DNA of 64,000 nt. Origin: Beaufortia kweichowensis. Lineage: Eukaryota > Chordata > Actinopteri > Cypriniformes > Gastromyzontidae. Below the pieces are notes generated by a model. The model made no database searches. It had not been told where the DNA came from and saw nothing but the letters and a program-made list of their open reading frames with translations. The position numbers were made by a program, and so were the translations under genes. Positions 23,001 to 38,000 of the stretch are shown piece after piece. Where the stretch lies: contig CM032794.1 of assembly GCA_019155185.1 (NCBI GenBank), forward strand, positions 9,773,988 to 9,837,987, given 5' to 3'. Position 1 is the stretch's first letter, and every line of letters starts with the position of its first letter.

Positions 23001-26000
23001 TTATTTTGTCACAAGGCTGTTTTAGATATCAGATATATCTCATGTGAATCTATAGGATTGTTTTATCCAAGTTCCAATCCATCACATTAAAATCAATAAG
23101 CAGCACAATTTGAGACACATCGCATGTTAGTATTACCATAAACTGCTCTTCCACATCAAAAGCAATAATTTGAACACCACTGATAACAGTCATCACAGAC
23201 AATTCAGCATGTGCTGACACCTTTACAACAAGAGATGGCGCTCTGTTTCTCTCTGCCCACCTGCAGTTTGACATTCTCTGAATAACACTCATGTGCAAAA
23301 GTATACGGCACAGCATGACAAAAAAATAACAGAGAACAATAAGCCCCTGCTGAGGCGAACTCAACTCATATCCATTTGCAATAGATGAAGATAGCAGCTC
23401 ATTTAGACAGAAAACAGTAGTCGAAATGAGCATTTTTCAGAAAGCTTTGTGCAAACTCTTTTACACTCTGCGTGGATCTCTGTACCTTGGAAAATTTGTG
23501 TGCAGAATAGCAATGAGGGGAAAGACACAACAGAATGGAGAGTGCCCTCCCTCTAATCACGAACTCAACATGCTTGACACGAAACCTGCAAATGTCACAC
23601 ATGTTAAGCCTGCAGCACATCAAGAACGTCTGTGAAGCCGGTGCGCTGATATTGAGACAAACCCGTTTAATACCCAGTGTTCTGCAATAAAGACTTTTAC
23701 TCTCGTCGTCTACAGCCGTACCTGCGGGATCACTAACAGCATGTCTACCTGCAAAACATACGCTTATCTGCTCCAGCATTTCACAAGATTAATCAAGAAT
23801 TTGGTGAGGGATTCAGAAAGGATACAGGCGTACAAACAAACACTATCAAGTGCTGCGGCTCTTTTCTAAAGCCTCTTTTCTCAGACTGAGATCAGGAGGC
23901 AGAGCCCGTGCCCAACACCGAATCGTTCCGCATGTTTCAACCTTGCTATTACTATAATATTGTTATGGATTTATTCAGCATCTGACCTGCACCGTCAAAA
24001 GTAGAGAGTGAACGCATAAAGCCGCAGAATCAATTTACTCTGGGTGTAAAAATGTTTTCAAAACTTATAACACGAACGGCAAACAAAGCACTGTTTCCTG
24101 CAAGGTTCTTTTAGTGTATGTGATTGTTTGTGAAACACCAACCTGTAAATTCGTTCCAAGGTTTATATTCTCATTAGTCAATAAAAGTTTGTTCTGAAAT
24201 GCTACATCGTGCCATTTACCATGAAAGGTGATGGTGGTGAGGGTAAGTGGCACTCTCCTGCAGTCAGGCAGCTGATGTAAATGTAAGCAGGCAGCGCTAT
24301 GCAGAGAGCACCAGCTGCCTCTAATAGGTCAGCCACTGAATAAGCAACCTTACAGAGAATTACAGAGGCATACTCAGCAAACTATCACTCTCTAATGCAC
24401 ACTCTGTGTGGAGTTAGCATACGCACACACACAAGCCTGAAACTGACCTCAGAGAGAACAGGATTTAGTTAAAAACATACTGTTGGAGGTTTATGATCCT
24501 AGTGACAAACCACCCACTCACACACCCACAGACTGAAGAACAAACATGTAAATATTTTTCATCTCGCACTCACACATGTGCACACATTCTACGATTTCCA
24601 GATGATGAGAACTAAATATAATCTGTTTAGAACAAAATGGTCGGTAAGTAACCATCATTTGGCAGATGTAAACCACTGAGACGAGTGTGTACTCTGGTAT
24701 CTGAAAAACATTAAGGTCTATTTATGGCATATTTTGGCATAACTGATTCAATCAATAGTTCAGTTGAGGTCAATCCATGGTGTAAATCTGTAAGAGCATG
24801 GAAAAATTATTCTCTACTGACATGAGTCGTTTGCTCGATGGTTCAGACTGAGTGACCACTTGATAAACTGATCAATCGTTCAAACGTCTGATTGTCACAG
24901 ACATTGATCAGCATGAAGGATGTTTGTGGTTGAGTTTGATTGATTGATGATGAGTTAAATGTTCAGTGATACCTTCACCAGCTCTTTCTGCGGCCAGATC
25001 TGAATGGGTTCCACCTGCTGCGGAGTCTGAGTTTGGATGCCATAGGTGTTGAGGAAAACCTGGAGTCTAAAACACAAGAATGAAAGAGAGAGAGACTATA
25101 GTAACAGAGCTCAGAAAATTAACGATTGTCGTGAAACACTCCTAATAAGCCTTGTTAGTGTGTTTTTGATGTTTCGGGATTTTATAGGGTTGCAATTTAT
25201 TTTATTCCCTTTGTAGGTTTGTTTGTTACTTTTAGTTTCAAAACTTTTAGTTTCAAAACAATCATTAAGTTGGCCTGACAAGATCTGATTCTGTGATGCT
25301 CTGTGAGGTCAACATCAAAGTTTCTCTTGACTAACTTTTCTAGTCGTTTTCCGTTTGGTGCTATGGTTATTTATATAAATGGCTTTCAATCAACACAGTA
25401 AATGTACATTCACATGTGGCTTACACTATAACATTTGAGCAACATTGTTCCAGCGTTGCAGGAAAGGTTACGAGCAACTTGCTGCTTTAAATGATAATGT
25501 TGAAGGTGTCGTCGATGGTGCAAGTCCTGATTAAGGTTTGTGGTGTAAATGAGGAGAGAGGTGGGTTAAGTGCCGGGGTGAACAATGTTAAATGAACTGC
25601 AGAGTGGGACTGGCTGAGAGCAGCTGGCCGCACGACCTCTTTAACCTCCTACGCACACCAGAAAAGCTTTAAATGAGACTGCTGATAGATGAAGGCGACA
25701 GAATAACCCACCAATTAGTGCGCACACATCAATTAGGGAGTGGAGGGAGAAGGAGAGATGGAGACGTGAGAAATGTATTTACCTTTGACTCTCTGCTATC
25801 AGGGCCACATGAATGACCACATCGTTCTCAATGGGACCCTGCGGGAAACAAGCAAAGAAGATATATTGGAAAACTTGTGGTCTCAACGGAGAAGACTCAA
25901 AAGCAAGGGCACAGAGTGGAAAATCCATTGTCTGTGAATTCACCAAATAAAAACAGAAAGACTTTAACGATGAAAGAAAAGTCAGAGGAGTATGACCATG

Positions 26001-29000
26001 AAGTAACTGATGAGAATCGCATTGGGTTGCAGAAGGTAATAGGAAAAACAAACTTTAATGATCACATTTACATGCACATCATTTGCTTTTTAAAAGAAAA
26101 TTATGACAGTTTTATTTTTTTCACAGCTTGTAAATCTGTATATGACTGTGTTCTGCAGAAAAAAGAAAGTCATACAGGTGTGAAATTATCCTTGAAATGA
26201 AGTCTTTATCCCTTTAACTATCCCTTTAAGATGTGGATATTTTGGCTTGGTTTGTGTGTACATGTGGTGTTCAGATGATCATAATATTACAACAGCATGT
26301 TTAATATCCAAATATTCTTGTGCATGTTAACACATTGGGTAAGAGGGAGAGAAACAGAATGAACAGATATGGGTGGGAGACTGTAGATCAGAGCCCCGAT
26401 TCTTTATGCTAGCTCATTACAGCTGTATGAACCGGCTGATGTAGTAATTTCGCTGAGATAATGAGACGCTGATTGCTAAAGGTTTAGGTTGGGTTATATC
26501 AATCAGTGGCTAAAGCCCTCTACCTACACACAGAGGACACACGGCACAAACCGGCCTCCATCAAACCCGCCACAGTCTGAAATCTCCAAAACTCCAGCTC
26601 ATTTCAACCGCCTGATATGGAAATGACACACCTGTTGGGTGGAAATGTACTAGAAGACATCAAATGTCAAGAAAGACAAATCTATCAGCCAGAGCAGGTA
26701 GATAGTAATGAATGTTATGTGGGCTGTTTGTTTCCTTTGTGTTTTTGTTTGCTTCCCCTGAAACAGGGGCGATAAGTGCTTGCTGCAGAGGGCAAATCAC
26801 AAGCTTTGAGTTAAATGACATATTGGCACTGCCATTTTGTGGGGGCAGCGTGGTGAGTCATTGCAAGAGTTGATCAACAGAGGTTATACTGCTAGTTTTG
26901 CCCTGGAAGGCGGCTGCAGAGAAGGGTATTATTTTGTTCAGGTGGATGGGAGCAGACTGAAGTCACCTTTGATGGCAGATGTGAGGGGAGTGAATGTCGG
27001 GTTTTAACTGAATTTGTGACAGGTGCAAAAGTCTTCAAAAACTCAGGAGGCGTCAGAAGTGCAACTTTAATAGTTTGATTGAAACAACTGGGAGTTGTTA
27101 CCATGTTACCATAAAAACCTGGCATTTTCAAAAAAGCTGCGAAAACAATTACTGTTTTTGAATTGATGGCCAATTACTGCTACCTCACCCTGTCTTCCAG
27201 TGCCTGGACAAAAACACAGTTTCCCAAACTTCACAAATTGGTTAAACCACAAGTTAGAGATAGTTTGGACTGTTCAATCAGACAGAAGAATGTTGAAGGC
27301 ATCACACAGTAACAGTGTTTACATTCTCTAGGAAATCAACTCACAAAAGGTTTACTTAAACATACAGTTGTCTCTGCACAGAAATGACATATTCTGGAAT
27401 ACATACACGTTAAAAGCATCTGTACCCTGCTGTTAATTACCACAAAAATGGCTTGAATTCAAATTTCAGTTTGTAAAAACAACAAAAAACTGAACACAAC
27501 TATACAGAAATACTCCTAAAATTAAGCTTAAGGGGCAACTGATGTTCACTTGCCCATTGTAAGAAAAAAACGTGAAATTAAAGCGAAAATGTTATGGCTT
27601 TGTAAAGATGCTACAATATAAAAGTATTGTTTATTGTAGGTGATGTGAGTAACAGCAGATGGTGTATAAACCGAGTAAAACAGGTCTGCTAGACATACTA
27701 GTAGGAGTCCCTCTGCGGTCTGCAAACTCCTGCAGTCTCTCCTTCTGTACTGTACTGAACCAGCAGGCAATAAACTATGAACAGCTCAATAGGACTGACA
27801 TTGATAAGAAGTGCTTTTTATTAATGTCTCTGTTACCAATAAGTCGAAAGATTCCTCTTAATAATGCTGTTCAGGAAGCCCCACGGGTGTTATCTAAAGG
27901 TAAGCCAAACAGTCAATATTTACATCGTAAGATGAATCAATCTTCCACTGCGACTTGAGTAGCATTAATAATTTAAGACTACAGCAACTGTCAACGAATG
28001 AGAGAATTTGGGATAAAATCTATAGCAACTTTACCACAGGTTCTTGCTCGTTCTGTGGGGATAGCAAACAAGCACAAATTGGTCCTCCAAACAGTGGTAA
28101 TGCACCATCCTGTACAATTACCATGTTTATATACCATGTTATCTACATAGTTCTCTAGGGATATGTTACCAAAAATACAATGGTACACTCAGATGTTTTC
28201 AGGCTAAACTCTATTCATGTTAACACAGACCTTTGCTTGCTGAGATGTGTGTCTAGACTTTGTACAGCACCTCCTATATTATTTCCTCCCTATTAAGATG
28301 AATTGCTTTTATGTAAGCCGCTTTGAATAAAAACGTCTCCTAAATGCCTAAATGTAAAAGTTAAGTGTTTCTTTCTGCAGCTATTGCTTGTAAAAACAGC
28401 TTGTGAGAGTTTCAGCTAGTTGAAAGTATATGCTAATAAAATGATATTACAGTTGCCGCTCATAAAATAAAATACAATACAACGGTCAGTGCTCTACGAC
28501 CACGCTAAAAAACGTAGGAAGTGTATTACACAACACTTCCACCAGCGTTGATCATGTGGCATTCTATTCAACCTCATAAAAGCCCTTTTTCCCCAAATCC
28601 ACTCTTGTGATAAATCAATGCAAACTTAATCGACTGCCTCTTGTGAATAGAAGCGATCTGGCAGACGCTGGATAACACATTCCCATTTCAGCTGGCTAGT
28701 CAAACACTCTTCCGCCAAAAGGCAAAACCATTAACTGATATGAAGTGCTGCTTTTATAAACATCTAATGCTCCTTTAAGTCTCAACATTTTAAGAAGTTG
28801 TTGTGTTGATGCAGTGAGATTGTTCTTGACGTTAAAACCTTGCAGCTGGCAACTTTAGAAACGGTTAGCATTTCGGGCAGATAAAGCACCGAGTCAAGCC
28901 GAGAGACGTGAAGAAAAGAGATGATATACACAAAAAACACGTCGAATCGAAAAAAGTGCTTACTTTTCTGATGGAGTGAGGGGGCTCCCTATGCAACAGC

Positions 29001-32000
29001 TCAAGCCTAGCCACAATCACCTTAAAGAAATTGAAAAGGTTGAGGATTGGACTTTGGAAAAGGTGGGAGTGTAATTGTGAACAAAGGCTTGCTGTGAATT
29101 CGATACACATCACCCCTCTCTGGACGGACCACAGATATATTAGATCTAGCTGGCAATCCTTATGACAAGGAGAAAAAAAATCAATTTATAATAAAGCGAG
29201 GCAGGTGAAAGCCTCTGGAGTTTGGTGCTTATCAGTGGTGTTGTATGCGATGTAATTCTTATAGAGATGCAGCGTGTGGAGTAAGAGAAGATAAGCGGGA
29301 TGGTTGCTAAGAACTATAGACCTGCTCTGCAGGAAAGCCTACATGTTTCCAGTCTCTGTAAATACACAATGCTTCCGTCATCCAAAATTAGTTTGAGTTA
29401 TGAGTGAAGGGGACACAAAGCAATTGTAACCCTGTGTGTGTACCTGACACTTTTGTCATCCTCTCCATAGATGCCATACCTGAACTGATCACTAAAGCAC
29501 AATAAAAGCCATTAAGTTCAGAGGTACAGTATGTTTGTTTGTCTCAATGTACAAAACAAAATAGACTTTTTTTACTGTCCTGACATATCATGGACTGAGC
29601 CTCTTAGTCTGGGTCTAAGGAAACCAATTTGAGTCTTGTAGTCTTAAATATTGGTCTTTACCAATGTCTAGGAAAGTCTGGTCTTTAATCTGACTCTGGC
29701 ATTTATGACTTGCTTGTTCCTAAAATAAAAGCTTGGCAGTGTTAAAGACATTGCAGCAAATTATGTACTTGTAGGCATAACTGGCTTCTCCTCCTGGTAC
29801 TCTGGGAATAACTGAATGAGCATAACAACATCCTTTTAGTAAACATGGGTCATTTAGCAGTGTGGGTGGACCTAATCATGGAGGATCACGCATGTCCTGC
29901 ATCACACAGCCACATTAACACACAGAAAACAATGCATCACGCATTGCAGGCTGCCTGAAAGACATCTCATCTTGGATGACTGAACACCACCTCCAGCTAA
30001 ACCTAGCCAAGACTGAGCTCCTGGTACTTCCGGCATCACCTGCAACGCAACACAACCTCACAATTTAAATTGGCAACACAACCATTACACTAGGGCTGGG
30101 CGATATGGCAAAAATGTAAACTCGATAATTTTTTCCCATATTGATCGATAACGATATATATTTCGATATATAAACTGTTAATGCTGCCAGCTTTAAAAGA
30201 GTATCCCAACTATGACTGAAGCCATAAAAATTTGAGGGTTCATTAATTACATTTTAAAGTATAGTTTTTTGTCCACAATTTCATCATTTTTGGATAATAA
30301 CTCGAGGTTAGTTTCACTTTGGTCGCTGCTTCCACTTATTTTTGTCATCCTCGTGCTGAGTTTGCTCTGCAAAGTGCCGTAGGAAATTGACTTTGTTCTT
30401 TGACGTGAACGTTAAAAGCTGCACGCTGATTGGCTGTTGTCGCATATTTCTGCTGTGTGATTGGCTCTTATATTAATCCATATCGAGTAAAAATGCCTAG
30501 AGCTTATCATCGTTATCGACATATATTTTATCGCGATTCGATATGATATCGTTTATCGGCACAGCCCTACATTACACCATCTAAATCCGTAAGAAACCTA
30601 GGTGTAATCTTCAATGACCAGCTGTCCTTTACCGAACACATCTCAAGGATATCACGGTCTTGTAGATATGCACTCTACAACATCAGGAAGATCAGGCCAT
30701 ATCTCACAGAGCATGCTGCCCAACTGCTAGTTCAATCCCTGGTAATCTCTAGACTGGACTATTGCAATGCTCTCCTGGCTGGTCTTCCTGCACGAGCAAT
30801 CAAACCTCTCCAGATGATACAGAATGCAGCAGCAAGACTTGTTTTCCAGGAACCCAAAAGAGCACATGCCACACCTCTCTTTATCTCCCTTCATTGGCTA
30901 CCGGTTGCTGCCTGCATTAAATTCAAATCATTAATGCTGACATTCAAAACCATCACAAACTCTGAACCCTCATACTTTAACTCTCTTCTACACACCTACA
31001 GCCCATCCAGAACCCTGCGCTCAGCGAACGAACATCGACTGGTGGTACCCTCACAGAAGGGCACTAAGTCTCTCTCTCGCTCCTTCTCAGTTACCTGCTT
31101 ATGGAATAATCTCCCTAACGCAATCCGTTCTGCCACATCCCTCACCTCCTTTAAGAAAAGGCTAAAAACACACCTCTTCCACGAACACCTGACATCATAA
31201 AAAAAAAATTCTTTCCTCTACAGGTATTTATCTAGCATGTCAAAACATTGTAAACTCAGGAAAGCACTTCTTAGTACTATTGCTGCCGCTTCTGATGTGT
31301 CGCTTCTTGTCTCCTAATGTTTGTAAGTCGCTTTGGATAAAAGCGTCAGCTAAATGCCTAAACGTAAATGGTAATGTAGAAAACCACTGGGAATTGTTAT
31401 GCACAGACCCCCCATTCCAAACCAATACATAAACTAATATAGTTCCTGACATTAAAAAGCAGGTTACATGCAACCAGCAAATGCAAATTATTAATTACTC
31501 ATTATAAGAATGAGTGAGATACACAAGGAAGGCCTGTATGAATCAACCATAAACCTTTAGTGTTCTTAGATTCAGACTTGGCCATCAATCTATCAATAAT
31601 ACTTATTAAGAAATAACAATTAAATGTACTTGTTCAATGCTAAGGTATTCTTATAGTCAAAGACATTAAGGTGAGAGAGTGACATTGAATTTGGATTCTC
31701 ATACTATACAGTCTAGCGGTTTAATAACTGAATGAGTGGCACATGAGAGATATTGTGCCATATTCATCACCTCTGGCTGTCGGAGATCAACTTCCAACAC
31801 ATCAGTCACTCCTCAGTAGACGACTTTCAGCTCCATCAACAAATATGTTACTGCAAAGTCATGAGCATGCAATCCCTCGCTGTCTACTCAAACGCACGCC
31901 CTCTATCATTCTCTCTCTTTAATATTTCCAACTTATCATCGCTCTCTCGCTTTCTCTCTCCTGCACTCTGAAGTGCTTTGTTTGTGTCTCTCACTATGGA

Positions 32001-35000
32001 GGTGGACAACAGAGTGTTTCCGGAACACTCAGTGCTGTGTGTGTGTGAAAGTGTGTAGTGTGACGGCCATAGGAAATTTTCTATTAACCTTTTCAGGGCT
32101 CAGTGAACACATACTCCCTCTCTCTCTCCCATACACACACACTTCCATGTTTTACAGGAACTTTCTATAGACATAATGACTTTTATGCTATACAAACTGT
32201 ATATTGTATGCTGTAACCTTTACCCTTCCCCTAAACGTAACCCTCACACAAACCTTTCTGCACTAAGCTGTCCCCACAAGGTTAGAATATTACTAGTATT
32301 ACTATCTTTGTGGTACATTTAGTCCCCACACTGTAGGGTTTACCAGGATCACACACACGTTTTCATGTCGCCCTACACAGACCCTCTGATGTCAAAATAC
32401 ATGTCACATGCCATATGCCAGATGATCTTTCCTCCTGTCTCTATTTGTGGTTCGTGTTTTTAGCCCTACAGGGTGTTTATGATGTGACTCAGTCCAGAGA
32501 GAGACACACAGATAGGAGTTTTCATGTAGAACCAGTTAAACGCACTTAACGTCCAATCCCCACAGTCCTCTACTCAAACCCTGAACTTCATGTAAGAGGT
32601 ACAGCAGCAAGAACTTCTATTTTCACACTAAAAGATAGTCGCAGAGCTCGGCCAACAAAAACAATGAGACTGTGCTTTGAGGGAACCCATTTGCCTTAAT
32701 GCATTAAATTAAATAAGAATTACACAACTACAGCTAATGAAAAGTAACTGCAAAAAGGCCTCTTCCCCCAACCTCGCATGTAAGCGAGAGAGGCATTTTT
32801 AAAGCTGTTTGCAGTGTTTAAAAGGCAAAAAGATATGGCTGCTTTCTGCACCTTGGCTGCTCTGCTGAACAATCGCTTCTAAATTTAAACGGAGCTCCAT
32901 CTGTGCTTTGTTGAAACAAGGTACATCCATCAATCAGGAAAAAGGCCTGTCTAATCTCTAAGCAAGGACATGGTTCAGCATGAAGATCTGCCTGCACAAC
33001 AGCATGTATGGGAGTATGGGAGACTTTAAAGAAACAGAAAACCTGTCAGTATCTACTTACTCGCGTGTTGTTTCAAAGTTGTGTGCTGGTAACTTTAACG
33101 TGGAACTGAAATTTTAAAGAATCTGAAGAACCTGATTTTTATATGACATTTTGGCATTTCAGGTTGCAGTTAAAACAGCAAATCAGATGAGCTCCATTTT
33201 AAGGCACTTTTGTGTTTTTTATTAATAAAAATGAATAGCAACTATTTTCCTAAAGAGGTCAAATATAAGCCGACAACAACTCGTGCATGAGTACTGCCAC
33301 TAACGCAGCACAAAGATGCTGGAAGACAGGCAATAATATATAAATAAACATCAACTGACACTTCATATAACTACATCCATCCACAAACACAAATATGCAC
33401 ACATACACACTATGCTAACAAACAAGGCCACGTGCCCTTTAGTCGATGAACCTTTGATGCAAAACCAAAAAGACAAGTGTGCCGCCCATTATTGCGTAAT
33501 ATGCAATGCCCTCCTCCTAGTGTCCCAGCATTGCGACTTATGTGGATAAAACAAGTGCCGGCCCTTCACCATCTCCCAGTAGATCCTCATGAGACCATAC
33601 ACAAAATACTGAGTCACAATCCAATATTAGTAAAATGCTACATCTTAACTACAGCTGGAAGATATATAAAATATTTATGAACACATATTCACAACGATCT
33701 TGCTAGTAATAAAATATTTAGCAGAATTGTAAATATCACAATGATTTTAATGCAATTGGCTATTAAGGATAGACAGATCAATTTTGAAATGGCAAACCTT
33801 CCGATTGTGTATCAAATTTTGATACATTTTTTCATTGGTTAATTATTTCAATTTGTTATTCATTTTAAATATATGTCCGTTCTGAAGATTTTTACTTTTT
33901 CAGCACCTTTTAAAGCCATTTCTGAGCAAATTAATGAATATCAAAATACATACGATTAAAAAGTGTCACAAAAATATATATACTTTTCAGATCTATTACC
34001 CAGCCGTACTTAGCCTCTTCTTCAGCATTCAAAGCATGTATAAATCTGTGTATGCTAAAATAGAAGCATCACATCTTCATTCTGATCAGAAAGTGATGCT
34101 CCAAATAGCTCCAACCCCGCCCCAATACCCTAAAACAGTAACTAGCACTACAATATTCATAATAACTATAATAATGGTGCGATCGCTGTAAAAAGAATAC
34201 AGACAGGCTTTCCAGCAGATACAAAAAAAAAAATCACATGACAACTCAAATCTAAAACACCTGGAGTAAAACTAGAATAAGCAGATGCTGTATTAAAGAA
34301 ATACTGCAAACTGGGACAGAAGAGAGAGATCTAGGCTGGCAACGAAACAGCAGGTGTCTGTAGGTTTCTTTTATCAAGAACACTGTGGTCTGCCTTTAAA
34401 AACTAACAGATCTGCGAGGAAAAAAATCAGCTGTGGGGGTTTGGGCTTGTGTTGATATGAAGATGTAAGGACTTTTGCTAATCCCCGCTGCAAATAATAA
34501 ATGTGGCTTTGAGACAGATTAAAAGGAAGCACAGGCCTCCTGTTCATATGTTTGCTCGGTACATTTTAGCATTCACATAGTCGACTGAAGAGAGTTGCAC
34601 AACCCAGCTTACCAGATTGGAGTATCGCATACTGACGTTCCTCTGATCCTGCCGCGGCACATAGCGATGGATGGGATCGATGTCTTTCGGGCTGATCAAA
34701 TCATCCACTGCACACGGCAAACACAGAATAAGTACCGATTACTGTTCATCAGTTCACATGAGTTCACTCTTTAAAATGTGAAGCACAATTCATTCATTTT
34801 CAAACACCAATTTTCTTTAAAAACACTGGATTGAAAACAGAATACTAATGTCTGCCAGTCTGGTTTTTACCGCAGTGCATATACTGCCCACAATATTAAT
34901 CTATGTGGATGTGCAGTAACACTGTTAAACACATCAGGATAGTTAAAAGTGAAAGTTCACAGACTAAAATTTAAGTTGTCACTTGCTTTCCACTACAGCA

Positions 35001-38000
35001 TAATGCTGGGATTTGACAAGATGGAGCCTGAAATACAAATACAGCCCTCTTCTTACTGAAGGTTAGTGCTAATTAAAGGTTGACCAAATCAGCTGTTACT
35101 GTATAGTCCTTTTTGAAAATAAAGCTGACTAAGTGGCTAAATGTGTTCTTATTTTCCAGTAGTTATGCTTGTGATGTAACGTACTGTAAGTGGAGCCCGA
35201 TGTTGGATTGTGTCACAAATGTGAATAAACGATGAGAAAATTTTACTCAACATTGCAAACACTGACTAATACACTAAACATACAGACCTTTTTCAATTAC
35301 AGTATTAATTTGCCTGTAAAAACAAGGTATTTAAAGGTATTCCAGTGGTTAAAACAAACTGCTCTCTTTCCTTTGAGTGGGCTGTGGAAATGCAAGCAAG
35401 AAGTCACTCCATGAATAAATAAAAGAATATCTATGTAACTCTTTTAGTGTTTGTCTGTGTAATTTGAAGCACTCCTGACCCCTGGGCTAGGCATGCGTGC
35501 ATGGAGATGGATCTGATACTCACCCAGCAGCTTAGCGATGTTATAGAGAGCCTGTCCCCAGAGGAACAGCATGCCATCACGGCCCGAGTTGCTGGGGAAA
35601 CGCTTCTGGCTGCCGTGCTTTTTCTGTTCTGCCTCAACGAAGTCGGCCGGAACGTAATAGTACTTGGGGATAACGGCGTGGCCTGTGGAGGATCATATTA
35701 GATACAATTTGATGGTGTCTTGTGTTTGTTTGAAATGCTTCTGTGGTGCGGGGTGAATTTATAATCAGCTGAATCAGTTTCTGAAACCAGTTCAACTGTT
35801 CGAAATAAAATAATATCACTAGTCACTTATATCATTAGTAGTGAGTGGAGGTGAGGAAAAAAGCGCTAAGGATTGCAAAATTTACAAAATCCTAATCTCT
35901 ACTAATTCAGGCGACAAAGGAGAGCCATTATCTGTACTGCTGAGGCTCACAGCAAGCATAAGAAAAGAGATGAACTGGTTAAGTTGGTTATTGTGTTTAC
36001 ACTTGTGAAGGTGGCAATCTCAAGGACAGCGTGAGAGCTGTTTTTGTTAGTCTGCGGGGAATAGACGTCTTCTGGTCTGTTTAAATAATGAGCATCGCTG
36101 CTGTTGTGCACTTGAGTGAGACCCGTCTGAGGAAATCGCATGCAGTGAGGAGAAGATGAATACGAAAGGACCACTTTAATAAAGCGTAATGGGAAAATAA
36201 CAGTCATTGGCAGGGGCTGGAGGAGACTGGCTAGCGTGCAGAGTCCATCACGACATGACAAGCTTTGACAGTCCAAAAAGATTTTCTTGTATGCGTGCGT
36301 GTCCCCATCTTACCCTCGAAGGATTGGAAAATGACAGCTTCCAGCAGTTCCTGGTACTCTTTGACTTGAGCGTGATTTCCTCTAAATACACCTGAATAAA
36401 AGGTGAATAAAAGGAAAGAATTTAAACTGCATGCGTTAGTGCTTTTAGAGAGAGGCCTGCATTCATATGCAAACGCGTAAAATCTTAAGTGTATAATATT
36501 TATATGAATCTTATAAAAGAGTGTAACATCTATCAATCTTACCGTCAATCATCATATAGATGAAAAAAATAGGAAACTCGCACTCAATCCCGTCAAAGAG
36601 CTGAAAAGATTGTAGGGTAGAGAATTAGACACTCTACATCAGGAGTCATTACAGTACATAAAGTATTTTAAGAACACATGATTACTGTTATTGTTAACAT
36701 CCAAGTGATACTGTATGTACTATACTCTCCATCAATGTTCCTTCTCTAAAATAACTTTGAGCTGAAAAACTGTGAATAACATGCACAAACAGTAAGACTT
36801 TAATTAGATTTTTTTTATATAAGTATTTTTGTAGCCAAACGTCCAACCAAGGGCGATTACTATAACTGTAAATATAAAGTTTATAAAATAGTTCTCAATT
36901 TTAGGAAGTTCACACCACAACTAAAACTATAACGATACAGAGGAATAATACAGTTGCGATATTTTTTCAGCAGATGAACAATGAAACAAATCAAAGTAAT
37001 TTTTATTTGACATAAAATTATGTCAAAGGGCTCATGCATTTAAAGCACCCCATAAAGAACTGCAGTGTCCATATTACAGATTGAGAACCACTGCTTTACT
37101 GTATGAAGGTGTGAATAAATGATCTGTGTGAATTACTCATTATGCTTTTGTGAATTCCATTATTACTGCCAGACTGAAATCAGTAAAAAACAACATTTTT
37201 AAATTATTAGTAAATTAGTAAATCACGAGTTTCACCTAACCCCTAATTTGAATAACCCAGTAACCCAGTACCTACAGCCAAATGCATGTACATAAAATGG
37301 AAGCCCTTCAATCCATTGAGAGGAAATGCCAGATAACCTTTGTTTTCCATTTACGACAGTTCAGGAAAACAGAAAACAATTATGTTGAAATAAAGTATCA
37401 GTATAGCAGCCAAGCAGAAACTCCATTAAAAAGCCATAGTGCTCCATCTCCCTTTCCCTGGAGCTGGGTCATGAATCACTTGGGTTTGAAATTAAAATCA
37501 ACTCAGATGTAGAGATGGTTTGTGAGTGTGAAAAAGCAATGATTAATTCAAATTATGTGACTGCAGCTCGTTTCATTGCATTCATTTAAAAGGCAAAAAG
37601 CTGAGGCGTTTAAGTGCTTACTGGAGCTCTGTAGAAACATAGAAAGCATTTAATCTTGAGCAGACATTTAAAATTAAGGCTAGAGTGTACATGTGTGGGC
37701 AGATTACGTGTAATCCATCAAACATTTTATTAATAATATCCCAACAAACAAGTATGGATTAGTACAACCAATTTAGTGTGGGCGTATGTGTGCCTGTGGT
37801 ACTTTTGATGTTGTTTAAAAAAATGCAATCATACCGCATTTAGCAACCAACTATTCATGTTCCAATTAATACTTATAAAATCTATAATCTTATGCATTCA
37901 CAATATTCCTGGCATTCAGAACATGAAAGGCTCTTACTACAATTCCACGATCCTCTTTTCATTGCTGCCAATTACATGACAACCTCAATTCAAGTGATCT

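Larger units (their letters stand above)
22341..24972. other. phkb: phkb intron 16
   Basis: 2.6 kb with the two mobile elements above. Between 23.05 and 23.78 kb two overlapping minus-strand frames of 126-127 codons occur but show no family and no splice logic. Confidence 0.65.
25839..34612. other. phkb: phkb intron 14
   Basis: 8.8 kb, the largest intron. Holds a MITE fragment, a LINE/SINE tail (28.2-28.4 kb), a candidate 41-nt exon, the L2 LINE with its nested hAT element, and a common teleost GTCCCCACA repeat near 32.2-32.36 kb. The remainder (26.3-28.2, 32.4-34.6 kb) shows nothing that I can name. Confidence 0.7.

Noticed and set aside
23050..23779. Two overlapping 126-127-codon minus-strand frames
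   Set aside because: Inside intron 16, no recognised family, no fit to the phkb reading frame; probably chance.
29443..29484. Regular in-frame phkb exon between 14 and 15
   Set aside because: Exons 14 and 15 already join in phase exactly as in human, and 41 nt would break the frame; kept only as a possible poison exon.
30814..31200. Stand-alone 128-aa protein gene
   Set aside because: It is the C-terminal part of the L2 LINE reverse transcriptase frame, which begins further upstream.
35501..35701. 66-codon plus-strand frame
   Set aside because: Antisense shadow of phkb exon 13.
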